The translations under genes were made by a program, and so were the position numbers. Below, in pieces: positions 8,125-17,067 of a DNA stretch of 64,000 nucleotides. This DNA comes from Rhizobiales bacterium UBA1912 (GTDB lineage: Bacteria > Pseudomonadota > Alphaproteobacteria > Rhizobiales > Devosiaceae): assembly GCA_002337455.1 (NCBI GenBank), contig DDGC01000019.1, positions 203,135 to 267,134 on the forward strand, in the 5' to 3' direction. Every line of letters starts with the position of its first letter. Position 1 is the first letter of the stretch. The notes below the pieces were generated by a model. The model was not told where the DNA came from. It was given only the letters and a program-made list of their open reading frames with translations, and did not search any database.

Positions 8125-8601
8125 TCAGAACGGTATGTCGTCGTCCATGCCGCCCGGTTCGAATGCCGGAGCGCTCGAAGGCCGGCCGCGATTTTCGACC
8201 TGCCGGCTGCCGCCGCCATAACCGCCGCTATCACGATCACCGCCGCCTTCGCCACGCCCGTCGAGCATGGTCAGGGTCGAATTAAAGCCCTGCAGCACGA
8301 TCTCGGTCGTGTACTGGTCCTGGCCGTCCTTTTCCCATTTCCGGGTCTGGAGCTGGCCTTCGATATAAACCTTGGCGCCCTTCTTGAGATAGTTCTGGGC
8401 GACCTTGGCTAGCCCCTCGCTGAAGATCACCACGCGGTGCCATTCGGTCTTTTCGCGCGGCTCACCGGAATTGCGGTCGCGCCAGCGCTCGGACGTCGCG
8501 ATGCGCAGATTGACCACGGGGTTGCCATTGGGCAGCGACCGCACTTCGGGGTCGGCGCCCAGATTGCCCACCAGAATTACCTTGTTTACGCTTCCCGACA
8601 T
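8125..8601 (-). CDS. ssb: Single-stranded DNA-binding protein
   Basis: A 158-residue SSB with an N-terminal OB fold (SVNKVILVGNLGADPEVRSL; NLRIATSERWRD) and a glycine-rich disordered linker. It ends in the conserved acidic tip DDDIPF (153-158), which recruits replication and repair partners. The start at 8601 is preceded by AGGAAGG. The gene is divergent from uvrA, and two LexA-type boxes lie between them, so it is probably SOS-inducible. Confidence 0.96.
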   Translation of the reverse strand: MSGSVNKVILVGNLGADPEVRSLPNGNPVVNLRIATSERWRDRNSGEPREKTEWHRVVIFSEGLAKVAQNYLKKGAKVYIEGQLQTRKWEKDGQDQYTTEIVLQGFNSTLTMLDGRGEGGGDRDSGGYGGGSRQVENRGRPSSAPAFEPGGMDDDIPF

Positions 8602-8716
8602 ATTCGCCTTCCTGTCTCTTGTCCGCCGCACTCTGTCCGGCCAGTCACGTTGCGCGCACTATATAGCCATCACAGACAAAAGTTCAGCGCCAACCCGTGC
8701 TATGCACAGCTCGTTT

Positions 8717-8731
8717 GTTCTCATTTTGTTC
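8717..8731. promoter_or_regulatory. LexA (SOS) box, ssb-proximal
   Basis: GTTC-TCATTTT-GTTC matches the alphaproteobacterial SOS operator GTTC-N7-GTTC, a direct repeat unlike the palindromic CTGT-N8-ACAG box of E. coli. It lies about 115 bp upstream of the ssb start. Confidence 0.8.
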
Positions 8732-8754
8732 GATCATTATGCGAAATGTCAAGC

Positions 8755-8781
8755 TTGACTGATTTAAAATGTTCCTATTAT
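8755..8781 (+). promoter_or_regulatory. Candidate uvrA promoter
   Basis: TTGACT at 8755-8760 and TATTAT at 8776-8781 resemble housekeeping -35 and -10 boxes with a 15-base spacer, slightly short of the optimum. The -10 lies inside the second LexA box, so bound LexA would block it. Confidence 0.45.
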
Positions 8782-8785
8782 GTTC
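8771..8785. promoter_or_regulatory. LexA (SOS) box, uvrA-proximal
   Basis: GTTC-CTATTAT-GTTC is a second exact GTTC-N7-GTTC operator, 54 bp from the first and overlapping the candidate uvrA -10 element. Nothing else coding is visible between the ssb and uvrA starts (8602-8919). Confidence 0.82.
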
Positions 8786-8919
8786 ACAAGCATTGCTGCC
8801 GTGCACAAGGCGGCCTTGCAGGCGGGCGGAGTTGTGCTTAAGTGAACCGGACGCCTCCCGCGCCCGTTAAGAAGTTTGTCGTCGGCTCTGACCGGCCCAC
8901 TATCCTTGGATAACCGCCC

Positions 8920-11811
<2,892 letters not shown>

Positions 11812-11945
11812 GCTCCCGGATTCGGGTGCGCGAAAGCGCCATGCCATGCGTCCCATGCAGGGGCGGCGTGCGCTCCGCCCGATAACGGATCGTCATGATT
11901 CGTGCCTATCCTTGCGGCGTGCAAACAGCCTGCATGGAGGATTCC

Positions 11946-12107
11946 ATGTTCGTTCGTATCGCTTGGAAGACGTCGAATCCCCTTGGCAAAGACCCACGGA
12001 GCCTGCGCCGGATAGCCCCTGTTCCCCGGCGCGGTTGCGAGGATCTGGAAATCCCGGTTCGGGATTTCTCCAAGATGACCAAGGGACTTTTCGATCGCCA
12101 CGACTAG
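11946..12107 (+). CDS. Possible 53-residue basic small protein
   Basis: A short frame with GGAGG five bases before its ATG and a hairpin 16 bases after its stop. The product is arginine/lysine-rich (DPRSLRRIAPVPRRG) with no signal or membrane segment and no family I recognise. It could be a DUF1127-like relic, given the two DUF1127 genes nearby, but the typical motif is absent. The ribosome-binding site and hairpin support it; lack of recognisable similarity keeps confidence low. Confidence 0.35.
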   Translation: MFVRIAWKTSNPLGKDPRSLRRIAPVPRRGCEDLEIPVRDFSKMTKGLFDRHD

Positions 12108-12123
12108 AGCGTATCAAAATCAA

Positions 12124-12154
12124 AGAGCGGCGTTCCGATCCGGAATGCCGCTCT
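12124..12154 (+). terminator. Hairpin after the 53-residue frame
   Basis: A 14-bp stem with one G-T pair (AGAGCGGCGTTCCG / CGGAATGCCGCTCT) and a 3-base loop. It has no T run, so it is either a weak terminator or a structured RNA end. Confidence 0.5.
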
Positions 12155-12263
12155 CTCTGCATATGACACCAGCATATCCGGGAGACGCTTCCCCATCGAT
12201 TTTCCGCTCTTCCTCCAGCCATGCGAAAACCGCATGGCCGAGATGAGCAAATCCCTAGTGCAA

Positions 12264-12282
12264 AGGTCGTCTTTAACGACCT
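12264..12282 (+). promoter_or_regulatory. Hairpin/operator upstream of the first DUF1127 gene
   Basis: AGGTCGT-CTTTA-ACGACCT is a perfect 7-bp inverted repeat 35 bases before the start codon. It could be a 5' leader stem or a regulator site; nothing equivalent is obvious before the second DUF1127 gene. Confidence 0.35.
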
Positions 12283-12316
12283 ATATCGAGGGCATCAAAT
12301 CGAAAGGAGACATCAG

Positions 12317-12466
12317 ATGGGTATTCGTAAGACTTTGCAGAAGTGGTCGGCCTACCAGCAGACGGTTCGCGAACTGAATTCGCTCGGCAACCGTGAGCTC
12401 AACGACCTCGGCATCACCCGCGGCGATATCGAACGCATCGCACGCAATCATGCCAGCCAGCTTTAA
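12317..12466 (+). CDS. DUF1127 mini-protein (copy 1)
   Basis: A 49-residue protein with AAAGGAGA six bases before the ATG. The C-terminal half, LGNRELNDLGITRGDIERIAR, is the DUF1127 (YjiS-like) motif; this arginine-rich domain is known in Agrobacterium small proteins linked to RNA-related phosphate and carbon metabolism. It is 37/49 identical to a second copy at 13324-13473, on the other side of the oppositely oriented glutathione-transferase gene. It is followed closely by a strong terminator, so it is a monocistronic mini-gene. Molecular role here unknown. Confidence 0.88.
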   Translation: MGIRKTLQKWSAYQQTVRELNSLGNRELNDLGITRGDIERIARNHASQL

Positions 12467-12496
12467 GCTTCAGACGACCTCCAACGTCCGAGCACG

Positions 12497-12527
12497 AAAA
12501 AGGCATCCTTGATCGGGATGCCTTTTT
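12497..12527. terminator. Terminator between DUF1127 copy 1 and the glutathione transferase gene
   Basis: A 12-bp stem AAAAAGGCATCC/GGATGCCTTTTT with a 7-base loop and T runs on both strands, shared by the convergent genes. Confidence 0.85.
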
Positions 12528-12531
12528 TGAT

Positions 12532-13182
12532 TCACGGCACCGAGCGCGCTCGCAATTCCTCATAGGAAATGCAGACCGACTTTTCAAAACTCGCCCGCTC
12601 TTTGAGCCGCCCATGCCACGCCTCGACGCCGGGAAGTGACGGCAGATCGATCTCCATGGACGTCAGGCGATAGAGCGAAACACCGGCCACGATATCTGCA
12701 TAGCTGAATGCATCACCAGCCAGATAGTCGGTCTTTTCGAGCTGCGCATCCATCATCCGCAGCGCCGCAACGGTCTGCTTGAGGGCCGCATCGATAGCGG
12801 ATTTGTCATGGTTTTCGGGCGCGGTGCGCACCAGCAGCCAGAAAAGCCGCAACCAGGCCGGCTGAAATGTCGTCACCGTCCAATCCGTCCACTGATCGAT
12901 GATCGCCCGGGCTTTCGGATCCGCCGGCCAAAACCGCTCGCCGCCGAAAGCTGCAGCGACATAGCGCACCACGGCGTGACTTTCCCACAGCGTCAAATCA
13001 CCATGCTGGAGCACCGGCACCAGCCGGTTGGGGTTCATGGCACCAAATTCCGGCGTATCCAGCCCGCCGAATTTGCCACCCACTTCCCTCAGATCGAACG
13101 GGGCGCCGGTTTCCTCGAGCGCCCAACGCGCCTTTTGCAGATTGGCCGAACTCGCCCGCCCCCAAAGTACAAGATCTGTCAT
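12532..13182 (-). CDS. Glutathione S-transferase family protein
   Basis: A 216-residue protein with an N-terminal thioredoxin-like domain (LVLWGRASSANLQKARWALEETGAPFDL) containing the glutathione-binding cis-Pro/ESHAV region (NRLVPVLQHGDLTLWESHAVVRYVA, about 50-75). The C-terminal all-helical domain has DYLAGDAFSYADIVAG. The S-x-N in the first helix suggests a serine-type bacterial GST. The start at 13182 was chosen because the family N-terminus begins there; the ribosome-binding site is weak and an upstream in-frame start at 13224 exists. The substrate cannot be inferred. It sits between the two DUF1127 mini-genes on the opposite strand. Confidence 0.88.
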   Translation of the reverse strand: MTDLVLWGRASSANLQKARWALEETGAPFDLREVGGKFGGLDTPEFGAMNPNRLVPVLQHGDLTLWESHAVVRYVAAAFGGERFWPADPKARAIIDQWTDWTVTTFQPAWLRLFWLLVRTAPENHDKSAIDAALKQTVAALRMMDAQLEKTDYLAGDAFSYADIVAGVSLYRLTSMEIDLPSLPGVEAWHGRLKERASFEKSVCISYEELRARSVP

Positions 13183-13323
13183 AAAAAGCTCATTTGTTAA
13201 GCAAGGTTGAATCACCCCGCCCAATAGTCATGCAGAACATGCAAGGCGGCAATGACCAATCACCCTCTGCACATGCGCGACGATTCTTATTAGCTAGAGG
13301 GCGTAAGACGAAAGGAGATAAAA

Positions 13324-13473
13324 ATGGACATTCGCAAGACTTTCAAGCGTTGGTCTGCCTACCAGCAGACGGTTCGTGAACTCAATGCCCTCGGCAATCG
13401 CGAACTGAGCGATCTCGGCATCGCCCGCTCGGACATCCAGCGCATTGCTCGCGATCATGCCGGCGCACTCTAA
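13324..13473 (+). CDS. DUF1127 mini-protein (copy 2)
   Basis: A 49-residue paralogue of the gene at 12317-12466 (37/49 identical). It starts with MDIRKTFKRWSAYQQ and carries the DUF1127 motif LGNRELSDLGIARSDIQRIAR. AAAGGAGAT precedes the ATG, with an A-rich spacer. A strong terminator follows 30 bases after the stop. The conserved middle (YQQTVREL) and drifted ends point to functional constraint on both copies after duplication. Confidence 0.88.
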   Translation: MDIRKTFKRWSAYQQTVRELNALGNRELSDLGIARSDIQRIARDHAGAL

Positions 13474-13503
13474 TCGCGCTGGCCACACACATCAGATAGT
13501 TTG

Positions 13504-13534
13504 AAGGGCGCTCTGTAACGGAGCGCCCTTTTTT
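13504..13534 (+). terminator. Terminator of DUF1127 copy 2
   Basis: A perfect 10-bp stem AAGGGCGCTC/GAGCGCCCTT with a 7-base loop, running into TTTTTT. Confidence 0.87.
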
Positions 13535-13612
13535 CCTTTGCCCGGGTTACCCTGCAGGAACATCGGACGGCAAAAGCCGTTCTCCCCTTCTCCGAAAAAG
13601 AAAGGGAAAGTC

Positions 13613-14173
13613 ATGCAAGACCTGCAAGGCAAATCCATCGCCATTCTTGCCACCCATGGTTTCGAGCAGTCCGAGCTCGAAGTTCCGCGCGATAAACTCC
13701 GCGAGGCCGGCGCAACGGTGCACGTCATCTCGCTCGAAGCGGGCCAGATCAGGGGCTGGGACAAGGACGACTGGGGCCGCCCGGTCGATGTCGACAGAAC
13801 CCTCGATGCCGTTAGCTCTGGCGATTACGACGCCATTGTCCTCCCAGGTGGCCAGATCAACCCCGACCTCCTGCGCGTCGAACAAAGTGCGCTCGATTTC
13901 ATCAAGGCTTTCTGGACGGGGAAGAAGGTCGTCGCCGCCATCTGTCACGCGCCGTGGCTGCTTGTCGAAACCGGCATCGCCACAGGCCGCAAGATGACCT
14001 CATACCCATCGGTCAAAACCGACGTTATCAACGCCGGCGCGCATTGGGAAGACAGCCCCGTCGTCACCGATCAGGGCCTCGTCACCAGCCGCAATCCGGG
14101 CGATCTCGATGTCTTCTGCGAAAAGATCGCCGAGGAGATCAGCGAGGGCCGGCACGAGCGCCGCGCCGCCTGA
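13613..14173 (+). CDS. DJ-1/PfpI-family protein (type 1 glutamine amidotransferase-like)
   Basis: A 186-residue protein of the PfpI/YhbO group. The nucleophile elbow is intact in KKVVAAICHAPWLLVETG (Cys-His at about 107-108), and the N-terminal ILATHGFEQSELEVP carries the conserved glutamate that pairs with the cysteine. Relatives act as glyoxalase III/deglycase-like or general-stress proteins, and some were first described as intracellular proteases. The ATG at 13613 follows AAAGGGAAAG; the in-frame extension upstream has no family similarity. A terminator follows. Confidence 0.9.
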   Translation: MQDLQGKSIAILATHGFEQSELEVPRDKLREAGATVHVISLEAGQIRGWDKDDWGRPVDVDRTLDAVSSGDYDAIVLPGGQINPDLLRVEQSALDFIKAFWTGKKVVAAICHAPWLLVETGIATGRKMTSYPSVKTDVINAGAHWEDSPVVTDQGLVTSRNPGDLDVFCEKIAEEISEGRHERRAA

Positions 14174-14195
14174 TCGAAACCCTGTGACCAAACGC

Positions 14196-14230
14196 AGCGC
14201 GCGGCAGTCTTGGATTGCCGCGCGCTTTTC
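14196..14230 (+). terminator. Terminator after the DJ-1/PfpI gene
   Basis: A perfect 11-bp stem AGCGCGCGGCA/TGCCGCGCGCT with a 9-base loop, followed by TTTTC. Confidence 0.85.
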
Positions 14231-14267
14231 GTCTATAGCCATCCCAGTTTTATAAACGGATGGTGTC

Positions 14268-15647
14268 ATGTCGAAAATTCATGTGATCGGTGGCGGGCTT
14301 GCGGGGTCCGAAGCCGCCTGGCAGGCAGCAGCGGCGGGCGTCGACGTGGTGCTGCACGAGATGCGCCCGGTCAAACCCACCGACGCGCACCACACCGACG
14401 GGTTTGCCGAATTGGTCTGCTCGAACAGCTTCCGCTCCGACGATCACGAACACAACGCCGTTGGCTTGCTGCACGAGGAAATGCGCCGGGCTGGCTCGCT
14501 CATCATGGCCTGTGCCGACAAATGCGCCCTGCCCGCCGGCGGCGCGCTGGCCGTCGATCGCGACGGCTTTTCCCAGATGGTCTCCGAGGCGCTCGAAGCC
14601 AACCCCCGCATCACCATCGCCCGCGAGGAGATTGCCGGCCTGCCGCCCGCCGAGTGGGACAACGTCATCGTAGCCACCGGGCCGCTGACCTCGCCCGCCC
14701 TCGCCGCTGCCATTCAGGAGCTGACCGGCGAGGATTCGCTGGCCTTTTTCGACGCCATCGCGCCCATCATCCATTACGACAGCATCGATCTCGATACTGT
14801 CTGGGCCCAGTCTCGCTACGACAAGCCCGGCCCGGCCGGCACCGGCGCCGACTATCTCAACTGCCCGATGACCGAGGCGCAATACCAGGGCTTCATCGAT
14901 GCGCTGCTCGCCGCGCCCCTCCATGAATTCAAGGATTGGGAGATGGTGCCCTATTTCGATGGCTGCCTGCCCATCGAGGTGATGGCAGAGCGGGGCCGCG
15001 AAACCCTGCGCTTCGGCCCCATGAAGCCTGTCGGGCTTACCAATCCGCGTGATCCGGAAACCAAGCCCTATGCAGTGATCCAACTGCGCCAGGATAACGC
15101 CCTCGGCACGCTCTGGAACATGGTCGGCTTCCAGACCAAGATGCGCTATGGCGTGCAGACGGAAATTTTCCGCATGATCCCCGGGCTCGAAAACGCCCAG
15201 TTCGCGCGCCTCGGCGGGTTGCACCGCAACACGTTCCTCAATTCTCCCAAGGTGCTCGGCCCCGACCTCAAGCTCAAGGCCGATCCGCGCCTGCGGTTCG
15301 CCGGCCAGGTGACGGGTGTCGAAGGCTATGTGGAAAGCGCCGCCATGGGGCTCATATGCGGCCGCCTCTCTGCCGCCGAAGCCAAGGGCGAAACCCCTGC
15401 TCTGCCGCCCGCAACCACGGCCTTCGGCGCGCTGATCGGCCACATCACCGGCGGGCATCTGGAAGCCGAATCCTATTCCGGCGCGCGCAGCTTCCAGCCC
15501 ATGAACGTCAATTTCGGTCTGTTTCTCCCTGTGGAGATCAAAAAGCCCGAAGGGCTAAAAGGCCGCTGGCGTGGCCCCGATAAGGCGAAAGCCAAGAAAA
15601 AAGCCTTCACGACCCGCGCTCTAGAGGATCTGGTCGCCTGGCTCTAG
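14268..15647 (+). CDS. trmFO: Folate/FAD-dependent tRNA (uracil-54-C5) methyltransferase
   Basis: A 459-residue enzyme that makes ribothymidine at position 54 of the tRNA T-loop using methylenetetrahydrofolate and FADH2, in place of the SAM-dependent TrmA. The N-terminal dinucleotide fold GGGLAGSEAAW (8-18) binds FAD, and the family blocks EMRP..P...H.TDGFAELVCSNS and MNVNFGLFLP near the C-terminus are present. The length is usual. A basic tail (RGPDKAKAKKKA) may contact tRNA. It is monocistronic, followed by a palindromic repeat pair. Confidence 0.96.
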   Translation: MSKIHVIGGGLAGSEAAWQAAAAGVDVVLHEMRPVKPTDAHHTDGFAELVCSNSFRSDDHEHNAVGLLHEEMRRAGSLIMACADKCALPAGGALAVDRDGFSQMVSEALEANPRITIAREEIAGLPPAEWDNVIVATGPLTSPALAAAIQELTGEDSLAFFDAIAPIIHYDSIDLDTVWAQSRYDKPGPAGTGADYLNCPMTEAQYQGFIDALLAAPLHEFKDWEMVPYFDGCLPIEVMAERGRETLRFGPMKPVGLTNPRDPETKPYAVIQLRQDNALGTLWNMVGFQTKMRYGVQTEIFRMIPGLENAQFARLGGLHRNTFLNSPKVLGPDLKLKADPRLRFAGQVTGVEGYVESAAMGLICGRLSAAEAKGETPALPPATTAFGALIGHITGGHLEAESYSGARSFQPMNVNFGLFLPVEIKKPEGLKGRWRGPDKAKAKKKAFTTRALEDLVAWL

Positions 15648-15686
15648 ACCCGCTCCGGTTTTAACGGCTCGTCGTCTCTCCATCGC

Positions 15687-15772
15687 TGCCCCGGCGAAAG
15701 CCGGGGCATAGCAGCATGACCCCAAGCGCGAGCGCCTCAATCAGCGCCCATGGATCCCGGCTTTCGCCGGGA
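15687..15772. repeat. Paired inverted palindromes (REP-like doublet)
   Basis: Two hairpins lie in inverted orientation: TGCCCCGGC-GAAA-GCCGGGGCA (15687-15708) and TCCCGGC-TTTC-GCCGGGA (15755-15772). Each folds alone and they can pair with each other. This 'CCCGGC-TTTC-GCCGGG' type is frequent between genes in alphaproteobacteria. It lies between convergent trmFO and the NDUFAF6-like gene and may also end transcription. Confidence 0.7.
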
Positions 15773-15823
15773 AAGCGCTGGGAGCTAAATCGATTCCGAA
15801 TGAAACCTAAGCGCCCTTAAACC

Positions 15824-16669
15824 TCAGCGCCCGTTCCGCAACGCCCACCAGATCACCGCTGCCAATCGGCTGAACGCCGATGGCGGCGGCAGCGCGGTGA
15901 ACGGCTGATCGACCTGCCGGGCCAGCGCGCGAATATCGGCCTTTACCAGCGCAAGGCTGGCGAAGGCCGGTTTGATCGCCGCATCGAGCTTGCCGATGGC
16001 AAATTCCGCCTTTTCGGCGTGCGTTTGCGCCAGTTCTCCAGCCTGCGCCAATGCCGCCCGCAGCCCTTCGCTGTCTTTCCCCGCATGGATGTCTGCTTCG
16101 CGCACGCCATGCGCCGTAAACAGCGCCAGCGGCAAAAAAAGCTGGCCGCGCGACGCGTTGTAGCCAAAGGCCCGAACATGTCCTGCAAGTGCCTGCGCCA
16201 CACCCAAATGCCCTGCCGCGTCGGCCGCCTCATCCAAGGGCCCGCCCGCCAGAATCATCGCTGCATATTGGTAAAGCACCGAAACCGTCTCGCCCGCATA
16301 CCCTTCGAACTGGCCCACATCGGGCATGGCGTCGTGATAGAGGTCGAACCGCCGTGCCGCCAGCAGCCGCAGCAGCGGGCCGCCCGGCAATTCATAACGT
16401 TCAAGCGTCGTGAAAAGCGCGTCCGCCACCGGATTGCTGGCGATAGCCCCGTGCCCCTCGCCCTCAATGGCATCGACCCACCACTGCAGACGAATTTCGC
16501 CGGGCACGGGCTCTGACACCCGCTCGCGAATCGCAGCTATCTCGGCAGAAAAAGCAAAAACCGATTGCACCGCCGCGCGGTGTTCGCTTGGGATGACGAG
16601 GCTCGCAGCGTAGCGATCCCGGTCGAGTTCGCGCAACTGATCCGCAGCAAGCGCAAAACTGTCACTCAT
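15824..16669 (-). CDS. Squalene/phytoene-synthase-fold protein, NDUFAF6-like
   Basis: A 281-residue all-helical protein of the squalene/phytoene synthase superfamily. The catalytic aspartate-rich motifs of true synthases are not preserved: the first is replaced by SAEIAAIRERVSEP (41-54) and the second, normally with an N-L-R-D core, by GVAQALAGHVRAFGYNASRG (156-175). Those substitutions, followed by QLFLPLALFTAHGV, resemble the mitochondrial complex I assembly factor NDUFAF6, so a non-catalytic membrane-protein assembly role is more likely than isoprenoid synthesis. The start codon abuts the stop of the Mth938-like gene, meaning tight translational coupling at the end of the yajC-secDF transcription unit. 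Confidence 0.82.
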   Translation of the reverse strand: MSDSFALAADQLRELDRDRYAASLVIPSEHRAAVQSVFAFSAEIAAIRERVSEPVPGEIRLQWWVDAIEGEGHGAIASNPVADALFTTLERYELPGGPLLRLLAARRFDLYHDAMPDVGQFEGYAGETVSVLYQYAAMILAGGPLDEAADAAGHLGVAQALAGHVRAFGYNASRGQLFLPLALFTAHGVREADIHAGKDSEGLRAALAQAGELAQTHAEKAEFAIGKLDAAIKPAFASLALVKADIRALARQVDQPFTALPPPSAFSRLAAVIWWALRNGR

Positions 16670-17062
16670 CTAGCGTGCCTTTTCGACGCTGATCAGCGCA
16701 GCGCCAACCGCACGGTTCTCGGCCAGCAGCACGTTGTACGTCCGGATGGCGCTTCCAGTCGAAACCGCTTCGACAATCACGCCCCTTTCACGCAAACTCG
16801 TCCGGATCTCGGGCGGGATCGCAGCGATATCTGGGCCCATGCCGATCAACAGAACGTCGATGCTGTCCGCACTGTCGATCACCCGCGTCAAAGAGGCCAG
16901 CGTTACGTCCGCGGCGGCCTCGACGTCCCAGGCAAACATTCCCGTGGGCAAACAGATCAGCGAGCCGCGGTGCGACATTTCCGCAAAGCGGAACCCGCCG
17001 TCACCATAGGCGTCTATGGTCGCCTGATAGGGATAGTGCCCCTGACCTGCTTCCCAGGTCAC
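16670..17062 (-). CDS. Mth938-domain protein, NDUFAF3-like
   Basis: A 130-residue single-domain protein of the Mth938/DUF498 family, recognisable by the N-terminal beta segments IDAYGDGGFRFAE and SLICLPTGMFAWDV and by the nucleotide-fold-like IDVLLIGMGPDIAAIP. The human member NDUFAF3 is a respiratory complex I assembly factor. The gene starts six bases after the secDF stop and abuts the NDUFAF6-like gene, so two complex I assembly-factor homologues are coupled to the Sec translocase. No nuo gene is present in the window. Confidence 0.85.
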   Translation of the reverse strand: MTWEAGQGHYPYQATIDAYGDGGFRFAEMSHRGSLICLPTGMFAWDVEAAADVTLASLTRVIDSADSIDVLLIGMGPDIAAIPPEIRTSLRERGVIVEAVSTGSAIRTYNVLLAENRAVGAALISVEKAR

Positions 17063-17067
17063 GGGCT

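Noticed and set aside
15824..16669. Possible carotenoid or hopanoid (phytoene/squalene) synthase
   Set aside because: Both aspartate-rich catalytic motifs are missing and no other isoprenoid genes are nearby; the NDUFAF6-like reading fits better.
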